Of a stretch of 64,000 nucleotides of DNA, positions 52,656 to 61,488 are shown piece after piece. How positions within the stretch are numbered: the first letter of the stretch is position 1; each line of letters opens with the position of its first letter. A program made the translations under genes and the position numbers. The DNA comes from JACDAN01 sp963721345 (lineage in GTDB: Bacteria > Actinomycetota > Thermoleophilia > Gaiellales > Gaiellaceae): contig CAVRIT010000001.1 in the NCBI GenBank assembly GCA_963721345.1, forward strand, positions 558,001 to 622,000, given 5' to 3'. Below the pieces are notes generated by a model, which searched no databases, was not told where the DNA came from, and worked only from the letters and a program-made list of their open reading frames with translations.

Positions 52656-52901
52656 CTACTGGTGCGACGTGACGTAGTCGACAGCTTGCCCGACCGTCTG
52701 GATCTTCTGGGCGTCCTCGTCCGGGATCTTGATCCCGAACTGATCCTCGAGCTCCATGATCATCTCGACGAGGTCGAGGGAGTCGGCATCCAGATCCTCC
52801 TGGAAGTTCGCCTCCTCGTTGATGTCGGCCTCTTCGACGCTCAGCCGTTCGGTGAGGACTTCCTTGATGCGCTCGAAGACTTCGTCGCGGGACGCTGCCA
52901 T
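52656..52901 (-). CDS. acpP: Acyl carrier protein
   Basis: 81 residues: VFERIKEVLTERLSVEEADI, then DLDADSLDLVEMIMELEDQF with the Ser that takes phosphopantetheine, and IPDEDAQKIQTVGQAVDYV. Ribosome site GAGGTG before ATG 52901. It lies between rpmF and rnc, a common neighbourhood (fab/plsX genes are missing here). Confidence 0.97.
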   Translation of the reverse strand: MAASRDEVFERIKEVLTERLSVEEADINEEANFQEDLDADSLDLVEMIMELEDQFGIKIPDEDAQKIQTVGQAVDYVTSHQ

Positions 52902-52942
52902 GTCACCTCGCTTGCGTAGGAAAGATCAGAAGCGCGCCGATT

Positions 52943-53131
52943 CTACGGAACCGGGGCACGCAGCGGCTCGACTTCGCGTCCGCGGTATGTCTTGCAGTTC
53001 GGACACATCCGGTGAGGCCGCGTCGGGCGATGACAGGTCGGGCACTCGTTGACGCGCGGTGCCTCGATCTTGTGCTGCGCGCGGCGCTTGTCGCGACGCG
53101 ACTTCGATTGTTTTCGCTTGGGGACTGCCAT
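52943..53131 (-). CDS. rpmF: 50S ribosomal protein L32
   Basis: 62 residues: MAVPKRKQSKSRRDKRRAQHK, then a zinc ribbon CPTCHRPTRPHRMCPNC (CxxC and CxxC) and KTYRGREV. This is the C+ (zinc) form. The usual partner DUF177 lies two genes upstream rather than directly before it, because the MBL gene is inserted between them. Confidence 0.97.
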   Translation of the reverse strand: MAVPKRKQSKSRRDKRRAQHKIEAPRVNECPTCHRPTRPHRMCPNCKTYRGREVEPLRAPVP

Positions 53132-53170
53132 CGCGGCGGCGGAGTATAGCGACGGCCGGGCAGAGCCCGG

Positions 53171-53900
53171 CTACCGGGCGAGCCCGTGCTCGGTCAGCTC
53201 TTTGCCGAGCATCTCCTCGAGCTCGGCGCGCGAGAACACGGTGTCGCTGTGGCCCTCGACGAAGACGTCGGCGCCGAATGCGAGCACGGATTCCTGGAGC
53301 GGCAGTGCGAGATCCGCCGTGAGTCCACCGCTCGGCGCCTGATAGAGACAATCGCCGAGGAAGAGGACGCCGTCCGGCTCGACGTGCATCACGCAGGAAT
53401 CGGCCGCGTGATCGCCTCCGACATGGCGGATGTGCACCGTCACACCGCCTAGGTCGACGTCGAGGCCGGCGTCGAAGACGAGGTCCGCCGGTGCGATCCG
53501 TACGTCGCGCGGCGACGGCAGCTCTTCCTTCACGTGCTCGACATGGTCGGCGCTGACCTCGCCTGCGGCGAGGCGCTGCTCGAGCGCCTCGTCGCTCCAG
53601 TCCGTGTCGGCGAGCTCGCGCAGATCTTCGGCGGTCAGCGGCATGCGCGATTACGATCGCGTCCAGCTCCGCCGCACCGAAGACGTGATCCCAGTGCGAG
53701 TGCGTGAAGACGACGAGGCCCGGAGGGGCCACCCCTTGGGCCGACAGCCAGTCCAGGAAGCCGCGTGTGTGGGCGGGCGAGGAGCCGGCGTCGAGCCACA
53801 TCGAGCGGCGCTCGCCGGCGACCGCGCATAGCGAAGGCTTGTCCGGCGGGCCCGGCGGAAGCCAGTAGACGTGCTCGGAGATCTTGGACGGTCCGCTCAG
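53171..53900 (-). CDS. Metallo-beta-lactamase-fold hydrolase, frameshifted
   Basis: N-terminal frame: SGPSKISEHVYWLPPGPPDK, MWLDAGSSPAHT, VVFTHSHWDHVFGAAELDAI (the HxHxDH-like metal motif, here HSHWDH). One extra base near 53642 shifts to LTAEDLRELADTDW, IRHVGGDHAADSCVMH, VLFLGDCLYQ and FVEGHSDTVF, the later His/Asp ligands. Repaired length is about 242 residues. The start is probably CTG 53900, overlapping the DUF177 stop as CTGA; there is no other start before the conserved text. Substrate unknown. Confidence 0.83.
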
Positions 53901-54406
53901 AGCTTCTCTTTGAGCTCCGCGAGAGCGGCCCAGCGCGGATCCATTCGCTCGTCCTCGTGCTCGTGCGGGTTCTCGTTCAGGTCCTCGCCGCACACCGGGC
54001 AGAGGCCGGCGCAGTCCGAGCGACAGAGGATCTGCTGCGGGAGGTCGCCGGCGATCGCGTCTCGCGCCCAGTCCGAGAGCTTCAGCTGGTTGTCGGCCAG
54101 GTAGGGCGTTCGCAGCTCGTCCGACTCGCCCGGGCTCGTCGCCTGGTACTCGCGGGCGCGGATCGCCAGGTCGAGCACGGCGTCCTTCAGGCAGCGGTAG
54201 CACGGCCCGTGGAGCCTGGCGGGGAAGCGCAGCTCGAAGGTCGTCCCGCTCGTGCCGCGGGTGATCACGAGCTCGGCGTTCACGTCCTCGGGGATGGGCA
54301 GGTAACGCTGCCCGCCTAGGTCGAACGGCGAGAGCGCGATCTCCTGCTCGTCCCGATACTCCTCGCCGGGACGGAGCTTCGCTTGTCTGAGATCGAACGT
54401 CGTCAC
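53897..54406 (-). CDS. DUF177 (YceD) family protein
   Basis: 169 residues from GTG 54406, overlapping the phosphoesterase stop (GTGA). LRFPARLHGPCYRCLKDAVLDL and the cysteine motif CRSDCAGLCPVCGEDLNENPHEH are family hallmarks. YceD/DUF177 is linked with rpmF and with 23S rRNA levels in plants and bacteria; the zinc-binding Cys cluster is intact. Confidence 0.92.
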   Translation of the reverse strand: MTTFDLRQAKLRPGEEYRDEQEIALSPFDLGGQRYLPIPEDVNAELVITRGTSGTTFELRFPARLHGPCYRCLKDAVLDLAIRAREYQATSPGESDELRTPYLADNQLKLSDWARDAIAGDLPQQILCRSDCAGLCPVCGEDLNENPHEHEDERMDPRWAALAELKEKL

Positions 54407-55116
54407 GACGGGCCAGCGTACCGCTCGGCCCATTGCCGCTCGGCCACGGGCTCGAAGAAGTCGAGCGTGTCCTGAATCGACGGGAAGTTGCGGATGTTGT
54501 CTTCCGCGAACCGCTTCGCAATCGGCCAGTCGAGCGTCTCGACGTAGGCCGCGAACGCGTCGTTGTCGTACGGCGTTCGCCGGTGCTCGATCTCGGGCCC
54601 GAGCGCGAGCCAGTGCGCGCCGGGAGCGCCGTACGCGAGTCCGACGCTTCCCGCGTTTACGACCCGGATCCCGTCGACCTCGCGGTGGAACTGCATGTGC
54701 GTGTGCCCGCACACGACCACGTCCGCCTCGACCTCCCGGAGCATCTCGCTGAGCCACTCCTCGGGCGTGGTCTGAAGGATCATCTCTTCGTCGCTGCGCG
54801 GTGAGCCGTGACAGAAGAGGACGCGGCCGACCCCTTCCACCTTGAGCTCCGCAGTCTCCGGCAGGCCGGCGACGAACTCGCGGTGGCGATCCTCGAGTTG
54901 GGCCGCAACCCAGTCGCCGATCAGCCCGCCCTCCTGGATCTCCTCGGCGATCAATCCCCGGTCGGCGTTGCCGCGGATCGCGATCGCGTCGAGCCCCATG
55001 ATCCGGTCGAGCGTCTCGACCGGCATCGGGCCCGCCGCCATGTCGCCGCCGAAGACGAGCTGCGCGCCGCCGGCTTCCGCGAGCACGGCCTCGAGCGCGG
55101 GAAGGTTCCCGTGCAC
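54403..55116 (-). CDS. Metallophosphoesterase (YfcE/DUF-type)
   Basis: About 240 residues of the calcineurin-like superfamily: (D)VHGNLPALEAVLAEAG, VFGGDMAAGPMP, IRGNADRGL, CHGSPRSDEEMI, VVCGHTHMQFHREVDG and VVNAGSVGLAYG. The annotated GTG 55116 is the V of DVHGN and would lose the metal-binding Asp; the frame is open further up (RVAALYD), but no ATG, GTG or TTG is present before the previous stop. The true start is therefore probably near 55134 and non-standard, or the sequence has an error. Probably acts on phosphodiesters. Confidence 0.85.
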   Translation of the reverse strand: MHGNLPALEAVLAEAGGAQLVFGGDMAAGPMPVETLDRIMGLDAIAIRGNADRGLIAEEIQEGGLIGDWVAAQLEDRHREFVAGLPETAELKVEGVGRVLFCHGSPRSDEEMILQTTPEEWLSEMLREVEADVVVCGHTHMQFHREVDGIRVVNAGSVGLAYGAPGAHWLALGPEIEHRRTPYDNDAFAAYVETLDWPIAKRFAEDNIRNFPSIQDTLDFFEPVAERQWAERYAGPS

Positions 55117-55144
55117 GTCGTAAAGGGCCGCGACGCGGCGCGCG

Positions 55145-55654
55145 CTACGCGTAGGGCTGGTCGTCGTTCGTGGAGCCCGGCGCTGCTACGCCCGCGACCA
55201 CCGTCTCCTGCGAGCGCTCGTGCAGCCGCTCCCGCCCGCGCTTGACGGCACCGAGGAACTTGTCGAGGTTGACCTCGAGCGTCGAGAGGATGCTGTCGGC
55301 CCAGTCCTCCATCTCGAGACGCGTCTCGCGAGCCGTCCGCCGCGCCTCGTCGATGATCTCCTGCGCCTGCCGCTCGGCGAGCTTGACGATCTCGGTCTGC
55401 GACGCCTCGCGGGCAGCCTGCTCCCGCGCCTCGCCGAGGATCCGGTCGCACTCGCGCTTTGCCTCCGCGAGCATCTCCTGCCGCTCCTTGACGATCCAGC
55501 GAGCCTGCTTGATCTCCTCCGGGATCGTCGCGCGCATCTGGTCGAGGATCTCGTAGATCTCCTCGCGGTCGATGCGCACCTGGTCGGTGAGCGGCACCGC
55601 CTTCGCGTTGTGAACGAGGTCGTCGAGCTTGTCGATGAGAACGAGGACGTCCAT
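55145..55654 (-). CDS. DivIVA/ATP-synthase-b-like coiled-coil protein
   Basis: 169 residues, almost all helical: VLVLIDKLDDLVHNAKAVPL, EIYEILDQMRATIPEEIKQA, then a long Ala/Glu/Arg coiled coil (LAEAKRECDRILGEAREQAA...) ending in EDWADSILSTLEVNLDKFL. This N-terminal signature is common in Actinobacteria next to coaD/rsmD; the role is unknown, perhaps cell-pole or envelope organisation. TACACT lies 8 bases before ATG 55654. Confidence 0.75.
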   Translation of the reverse strand: MDVLVLIDKLDDLVHNAKAVPLTDQVRIDREEIYEILDQMRATIPEEIKQARWIVKERQEMLAEAKRECDRILGEAREQAAREASQTEIVKLAERQAQEIIDEARRTARETRLEMEDWADSILSTLEVNLDKFLGAVKRGRERLHERSQETVVAGVAAPGSTNDDQPYA

Positions 55655-55687
55655 AGGCTCGAAGTGTAGTCGGGCGCCGAGACGCCG

Positions 55688-56199
<512 letters not shown>

Positions 56200-56203
<4 letters not shown>

Positions 56204-56733
56204 GGTTCGTAGAGCGTCAGGCGCGCCGAGCCGTAGCGCCGGCTGGTGCGGAGGGCGAGCGGCAGCTCCGGCTCCTCTTTCGCGTGGGTCTCGACGACGA
56301 CGAGGCCGTTGTCGGCGAGCACGTGTGGGAGATAGGTGGCGAGGCCGGTTTGCACGTCGGAAAACATGCGATAGGGCGGATCCGCGAGGACGAGATCGTA
56401 GCGCCTGCCGGCTCCCGCTTCCTGCGCGAGCACCTGGATCGCGTCGCGGCAGAGCACCGTGGCGCCGGTGAGGCGGAGCTTCTCGAGGTTCTGGCGAATC
56501 GCGGCGCACGCCGCGGGATCGGACTCCGCGAACACGGCGGAGGCGGCGCCGCGCGAGAGCGCCTCGAGCCCGTAGGCGCCCGAGCCCGCGAACAGGTCGA
56601 GCACGGCCGCGCCTTCCACGGGCCCGATCAGGTTGAACGCGGCCTCACGGGCGCGGTCCGACGTGGGCCGCGTGTCGTGACCCTTGGGCGCGACGATGGT
56701 CGCGCCGCGTTTCTCGCCGGCGATGATCCGCAC
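56200..56733 (-). CDS. rsmD: 16S rRNA (guanine-966-N2)-methyltransferase RsmD
   Basis: 177 residues from GTG 56733. SAM motif VLDLFAGSGAYGLEALSRGA near residue 42, catalytic DPPY in LVLADPPYRM, and N-terminal GEKRGATIVAPKGHDTRPTSDRAREAAFN. Complete. Confidence 0.95.
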
Positions 56734-56749
56734 GGCGGGATTGTGCGTG

Positions 56750-57811
56750 CTACGGCTTCACGATCCAGGCTGTCTCCGAAACGAGAAGGCTCTCGTCGTA
56801 GCCGCCGACGACGAGGACTCGCCCGTCTCTCAGCAACGTCGCCGTCGCGAAGGCGAGTGAAGGCGTGTCGATCCGGCCGGCGGGGCTGAAGCGGCGAGCA
56901 CCCGGCTCGTAGCGTTCCAGCCAGGGAGAGCCTCCTGCGACGAGCACGGCGCCGCTCGGGAGCATCACGGCAGCGTCCGGGATCTTGAACCGGCGGTGCG
57001 CGAGCGGCCCCACCGATCGCGAACGACCTCGCTTCACGTCGATCACCTCGGCCGAGGCGTAACGGCCCCGGTAGTCGGCCATGCTCGACCCGCCGGCGAC
57101 GAGGACGGTCCTGTCGCGAAGCGCGACCGCCGCGTGCTTGTGCCGCGCGACGCGCATCGTCGGCCCCGGACGAAACCTGCCGGCCCGGGGATCGAAGATC
57201 TCGGTACTCGCCAGAACCCGCGCCCCGTCGGAGCCCCCGACGACGAGCACTCGTCCGTCCCGAAGAGCCACGGCGACATGGCCTCCGCGGGCGATGCGCA
57301 TGCTCCCCACGGCGGTGAACCTGCCTTTCCGCGGGTCGTACACCTCCGCGCTGCGGGTGACGCGACCGCCGACCGAGCCTCCGGTCACCAGGACGCGCCC
57401 GTCCCGGAGCGGCGTCGCGCTCGAGCCGCCGCGGGCACTCCGCAGACGCCCGGTGGCGACGAACCGTTTCGATTCGGGGTGGTAGAGCTCGGCGGACGCG
57501 GTGAGACCTGCCGTCGTCCAGCCCCCGGCGACGAGCACCCGGCCGTCACGAAGACGGGCAGCGACGTGCCCGACCCGCGGCGCCCGCATCCGCGGCCCCG
57601 TGACGAAGCGGTTCGTCTCCGGGTCGAACAGCTCCGTGGTGGCGCCCCGATCGTCCAGCTCGCAGGAGTCGACCGAGCAACCTCCGGCAACCAGCACGTC
57701 GCCGCTCGCAAGCAGCGTCGCGGTGTGCGCAGCTCGGGGAACCTGCATCGGCGTCGACGGGATGCCGCCGACGACGGCGAAGGGGATCAGGGCCAGAAGC
57801 AGGAGCCGCAT
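56750..57811 (-). CDS. Secreted kelch-repeat beta-propeller protein
   Basis: 353 residues. Short signal peptide (MRLLLLALIPFAVVGG), then six to seven kelch-type repeats each containing L-(R/P)DGRVLVAGG and AE(V/L)YDPxxGRF: examples DGRVLVAGGWTTAGLTASAE, LRDGRVLVTGGSVGGRV, LRDGRVLVVGGSDGARV. Such propellers bind ligands or sugars (galactose oxidase-like). No catalytic Tyr/Cys pair was noted. Inserted between recG and rsmD on the same strand, with its own start region (TATTAG 5 bases before ATG). Confidence 0.82.
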   Translation of the reverse strand: MRLLLLALIPFAVVGGIPSTPMQVPRAAHTATLLASGDVLVAGGCSVDSCELDDRGATTELFDPETNRFVTGPRMRAPRVGHVAARLRDGRVLVAGGWTTAGLTASAELYHPESKRFVATGRLRSARGGSSATPLRDGRVLVTGGSVGGRVTRSAEVYDPRKGRFTAVGSMRIARGGHVAVALRDGRVLVVGGSDGARVLASTEIFDPRAGRFRPGPTMRVARHKHAAVALRDRTVLVAGGSSMADYRGRYASAEVIDVKRGRSRSVGPLAHRRFKIPDAAVMLPSGAVLVAGGSPWLERYEPGARRFSPAGRIDTPSLAFATATLLRDGRVLVVGGYDESLLVSETAWIVKP

Positions 57812-57850
57812 CAGCGCTAATACACCTCCGTCCCGGGGTCGGTTCCCGCG

Positions 57851-59851
57851 CTACGCGGCAAGGTCGTGCTCGGCGAAGAGGCGCTCCACCTCGTCGGTGA
57901 GCGGCCCGTCGTGGTCGACGAGTCCCTCCGCAACTTCGCGCGCCTGCTCCAACAGGTCGCGGTCGGCGCGGAGCTTCGCGAAGCGGAAGTCGGTCAGCCC
58001 CGACTGGCGCGTGCCGAGGAGCTGTCCCTCGCCGCGGAGCTCCAGGTCGACCTCGGCGAGCTCGAAGCCGTCGGTCGTCGTGACGAGCGCCTCGAGCCGC
58101 GCGACGGCGCTCTCCGTCAGCTCCTCCTTGCGCCGCGAGACGAGGAGGCAGTACGACTGCTCCGCGCCCCGCCCGACGCGGCCCCGCAGCTGGTGGAGCT
58201 GCGCCAGCCCGAACCGATCCGCCTCCTGGACGATCATCACCGTCGCGTTGGGAACGTCGACGCCGACCTCGATCACCGTCGTCGCGACGAGGACGTCCAG
58301 ATCGCCGGCCTTGAAGCGGGCCATGAGCCCTCGGCGGGCGTCGGTCTTGAGCCTCCCGTGGAGGCAGCCGACGCGGAACCCGCGCAGCTCCGCGCGCTGC
58401 AGCCGCTCGGCCTCCTGCTCCGCGGCCCGCGCCCGGCTCGTCTCGGACTCCTCGATCAGCGGACACACGACGTAGGCCTGCCGCCCCTCCTTCAAGAGCC
58501 GCGCGAGCCGCCGGTAGGCCTCGGGCGCCCGTTCCTCCGGGATCCAGCGCGTGATGATCGGCTTTCGGTTCGCCGGCGGCTTCGCGATCTCCGTGACCGA
58601 AAGGTCGCCGTAGACGGTGAGCGCGAGCGTCCTCGGAATCGGCGTTGCCGTCATGTGCAGCGTGTGTGGACGACGTCCGGCGCGGATCGCCGCGCGCTGC
58701 TCGACTCCGAAGCGGTGCTGCTCGTCGACGACGGCCACGCCCAGATCGCCGAGGTCGACGCCCTCCTGGATCAAGGCGTGCGTTCCGACGACGATCCGCG
58801 CCTGCGCGACGTCGTGCTTGACCGACCGAGTGAGCAGCGCGCAGGGGACGCCGAGCTCGAGGCAGATCGGCTCGATCGTCAGGAAGTGCTGCTCGGCAAG
58901 GGTTTCCGTCGGGGCCATCAGCGCGCCTTGCTTGTCCGCTTCGACGGCGCGGAGCAGCGCGTAGAGCGCGACCGCCGTCTTCCCGGAGCCGACGTCGCCC
59001 TGAAGCAGCCGCTCCATCGGGCGCTCTCCGGCGAGGTCGGCGTCGATCTCGGCGATCGCCTGCTCCTGGTCAGGCGTGAGCTGGAACGGAAGCACCGAGC
59101 GGTACCGCGTGACGAGCTCGCCCGGCCGGCCGAGCGCCGACGCCCGCTCCTCCTCGCGCCCCTGCCGTCGCCGCGCGAGCCCGAGCTGGAGCACCAGGAG
59201 CTCGTCGAAGGCGAGCCTGCGGCGGGCCCGCTCGCCGTCCTCCTCTTCGCGTGGCTGGTGGAGGGCCGCCAGCGCATCCGCCCTGCCCGGGAGCCCCGCC
59301 GCAACTTTCAGCTCGGCCGGCAGGGGATCGACGACGTCACGCGCGTACTCGAGCGCCGCCCCGACCACTTCCCGGAGCTTCTTGACGGCAACGTCCTCCG
59401 TGGCCGGGTAGACCGGCGCGTAGTCCGCGGTCGACGCGACGCCGTTCAGGTCATAGGAGCGCACCGCGAACTCCTGGCCGCGGAGCGATCCCCGTAGCCG
59501 TACGCGCATCCCCGGGACCAGGCGCTCGGCGAGCCAGGCCTGGTTGAACCAGACGGCGGTGATCTCGCCCGTCTCGTCGGCGACGCGCGCCTTCACGAGC
59601 TTGAGGCGCCGCGCCCGCTGCAGTCGGGTGCTGCGCACCTCCCCCGAGATCACTGCCTCGTCCTCGCCGAAGAGCTCCGTGATCCGCCGCTCCGGGGCCG
59701 CCGGCTCGTAGCGGTGCGGCCGGTACTCGAGCGCGTCTCCCACGGTCTGGAGCCCGAGCTTCATCAGCCGCTTCTTCACCGTCGGACCGACACCGGGAAG
59801 CGTGTCGATCGGGAGGCCGAGCCGCTCTGGCCTCGGCGTCCCAGGGAGCAC
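57851..59851 (-). CDS. recG: ATP-dependent DNA helicase RecG
   Basis: Rescues stalled forks and processes branched DNA. Wedge domain: TLPGVGPTVKKRLMKLGLQTVGDALEYRPHRYE and the OB fold GEITAVWFNQAWL. Helicase: LLQGDVGSGKTAVALYALL, VVDEQHRFGVEQR, MTATPIPRTLALTVYGDL, then VGCLHGRLK, VIEVGVDVPNATVM, QLHQLRGRVGRG. About 666 residues from GTG 59851. CTG 59899, overlapping the corC stop as CTGA, would add 16 residues and is a serious alternative. Downstream lies the kelch gene. Confidence 0.95.
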   Translation of the reverse strand: MLPGTPRPERLGLPIDTLPGVGPTVKKRLMKLGLQTVGDALEYRPHRYEPAAPERRITELFGEDEAVISGEVRSTRLQRARRLKLVKARVADETGEITAVWFNQAWLAERLVPGMRVRLRGSLRGQEFAVRSYDLNGVASTADYAPVYPATEDVAVKKLREVVGAALEYARDVVDPLPAELKVAAGLPGRADALAALHQPREEEDGERARRRLAFDELLVLQLGLARRRQGREEERASALGRPGELVTRYRSVLPFQLTPDQEQAIAEIDADLAGERPMERLLQGDVGSGKTAVALYALLRAVEADKQGALMAPTETLAEQHFLTIEPICLELGVPCALLTRSVKHDVAQARIVVGTHALIQEGVDLGDLGVAVVDEQHRFGVEQRAAIRAGRRPHTLHMTATPIPRTLALTVYGDLSVTEIAKPPANRKPIITRWIPEERAPEAYRRLARLLKEGRQAYVVCPLIEESETSRARAAEQEAERLQRAELRGFRVGCLHGRLKTDARRGLMARFKAGDLDVLVATTVIEVGVDVPNATVMIVQEADRFGLAQLHQLRGRVGRGAEQSYCLLVSRRKEELTESAVARLEALVTTTDGFELAEVDLELRGEGQLLGTRQSGLTDFRFAKLRADRDLLEQAREVAEGLVDHDGPLTDEVERLFAEHDLAA

Positions 59852-59895
59852 CGGCCACGCCGGGGGCGGCTCGGCCCCGGCGAAGGCCCGCAGGC

Positions 59896-61191
59896 TCAGG
59901 CCGTCTCCGCCGCCGGCTCTTCGTCCGGCAGGAACTCGACCTGCAGCTTCTCGATGCGCGTCCCCTCCACCTCGATCACGTCGAAGCGCAACCCGTTCCA
60001 CGTCACCTCGTCGCCCGCCTCGGGGGCGCGTCCCAGCTGCCCGAAGACGAAGCCCGCGAGCGTGTGGTAGTCGTCGTCCGGGAGCGCCACGTGGAACTGC
60101 TCGTTGAAGTCGTCGATCGGGAAGGTGCCGTCGACGCGGATCCGGTGTTCGTCGATGCGCTCGAGCGACTCGTCCGGGAGGTCGTACTCGTCCTCGATCT
60201 CACCGACGATCTCCTCGAGGACGTCTTCGAGCGTGACGATCCCCTGCATCGAGCCGTACTCGTCCACGACGACCGCCATGTGCTGGTTCTGCGCCCGGAA
60301 CTCCGCCAGCAGCGCCGCGAGATCCTTGGTCTCCGGGACGAAGTAGGGCTTGCGGAGCAGATCCGCGACCACGACGTTGTCGATTCCCTTCTCGTACAGC
60401 GCCGAGAACAGGTCGCGGACGTGCAGGATCCCCTCGATCTGGTCGAGCGACTCGCGGTAGGCCGGGTAGCGCGTGAACGGCGAGCCGACGAGGGCGTCCA
60501 GACACTCGCGCGGCGGCAGTGAGACCGAGATCGCCACGACCTCCGGTCGGTGCACCATCACATCGTGCACCTCCTTGTCGGCGAACCTGAACGCCGCGTA
60601 GAGGACCTCCTGCTCGACCCCCTCGACTGCGCCCGTCTGCCCAGCCTCGGCGATGAAGGCACGCACGTCCTCACGTGTGTGGACGATGATCCCGGCGGGC
60701 GCCGGGTCGATTCCGAACAGCCGCACGACCGCGTTCGCCGAGGTCTGCAGGAGCCAGACGAGCGGATGCGTGATCCGGCCGAGCAGGTCGATCGGCCATG
60801 CGAGTGCGATTGCGAGGCGCTCCGCGCGCTGCAGCGCGATCGCCTTCGGGACGAGCTCGCCGAGCGAGACGCTGAGGTAGGTGAGGAAGAAGAACGCGAT
60901 CAGGAACGCGACCGTGTCGGACTGGACGAACGTGAACCAGTCCTGGACGAGCGGCTGGCCGATCGCGCCCATCGCGATCCCGGCGACGGTGATCCCGACC
61001 TGCACGGTGCTGATGAACCGCACCGGGTTGTCCATCAACTCGAGCGCGTGTCGTGCGCCGGCGCGACCCGACTCCGCGAGGTCCTGGAGCCGCGAGCGGC
61101 GCGCCGTCACGAGCGCGTACTCGGCCGCGACGAACAGCGCGTTCCCTGCGACCAGCAGGAGAACGATGATGATCCTGAGGGCGTCGCTCAC
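59896..61191 (-). CDS. CNNM/HlyC-CorC family transporter-like protein
   Basis: 431 residues. DUF21 membrane domain with three to four helices (RIIIVLLLVAGNALFVAAEYALV, RFISTVQVGITVAGIAMGA, FLIAFFFLTYLSVSLGELVPK), then paired CBS domains (RVDE..VMVHRPEVVAISVSLPP, TKDLAALLAEFRAQNQHMAVVVDEYG...GIVTLEDVLEEIVGEI), and a C-terminal CorC_HlyC domain (TLAGFVFGQLGRAPEAGDEV). Members export Mg2+/Co2+ or are linked to cation balance. It has a long structured leader (61192-61430). Confidence 0.93.
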   Translation of the reverse strand: MSDALRIIIVLLLVAGNALFVAAEYALVTARRSRLQDLAESGRAGARHALELMDNPVRFISTVQVGITVAGIAMGAIGQPLVQDWFTFVQSDTVAFLIAFFFLTYLSVSLGELVPKAIALQRAERLAIALAWPIDLLGRITHPLVWLLQTSANAVVRLFGIDPAPAGIIVHTREDVRAFIAEAGQTGAVEGVEQEVLYAAFRFADKEVHDVMVHRPEVVAISVSLPPRECLDALVGSPFTRYPAYRESLDQIEGILHVRDLFSALYEKGIDNVVVADLLRKPYFVPETKDLAALLAEFRAQNQHMAVVVDEYGSMQGIVTLEDVLEEIVGEIEDEYDLPDESLERIDEHRIRVDGTFPIDDFNEQFHVALPDDDYHTLAGFVFGQLGRAPEAGDEVTWNGLRFDVIEVEGTRIEKLQVEFLPDEEPAAETA

Positions 61192-61233
61192 TTGCCCGCG
61201 GTTTCCTGGGGCGACGCTGGCAAAGGGGACAAG

Positions 61234-61436
61234 CCCGCGTCGCGCCGGACAGTGCTAAGCGCACGGACAAGCGACGCGGGCGCAGGCTCCTGCCGTCCAG
61301 CGTCGTCAAGCAGCACCGGAAGCCAGCTCCGCTGGCTGGGAGGTGCTGCTGGCCAGGGAAGCGCGGGAGCCGGGCGCGACCCGGCTTGAGTACTGGGAGG
61401 TCGGTCGTCGTCGTCCAAGGAAGTCCTCGGATTATA
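61234..61436 (-). promoter_or_regulatory. Structured leader and TATAAT promoter of the CorC-like gene
   Basis: The gap 61192-61488 holds no convincing gene. A perfect minus-strand TATAAT lies at 61431-61436. The roughly 230-base leader it would start contains three strong hairpins: GCCGGG/CCCGGC type (61368-61386), CAGCACC/GGTGCTG around AGCCAGC-TCC-GCTGGCT (61311-61348), and CCCGCGTCGC/GCGACGCGGG (61234-61280). I could not match it to a known riboswitch class, including the Mg2+ M-box. It could be a cis-regulatory RNA for the cation transporter or a separate small RNA. Confidence 0.45.
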
Positions 61437-61465
61437 GGAACGCGCCTGACGGCACTCCGTCCGCC

Positions 61466-61479
61466 CGAACATATGTTCT
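61466..61479. promoter_or_regulatory. LexA (SOS) box
   Basis: CGAAC-ATAT-GTTCT matches the Gram-positive/actinobacterial LexA consensus CGAAC-N4-GTTCG with one end mismatch. It touches TAATAC (61479-61484), a -10 that lies 4 bases before ATG 61489, so repressor binding would block RNA polymerase. The transcript would be leaderless. The divergent CorC-like promoter is 30 bases away and could be affected too. Confidence 0.75.
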
Positions 61480-61488
61480 AATACTCCC

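Noticed and set aside
61234..61386. M-box, SRP RNA, tmRNA or RNase P RNA
   Set aside because: Short matches such as CAGTGCTAAG were noticed, but the order of conserved blocks is wrong for the M-box, and signature cores of the other RNAs are missing.
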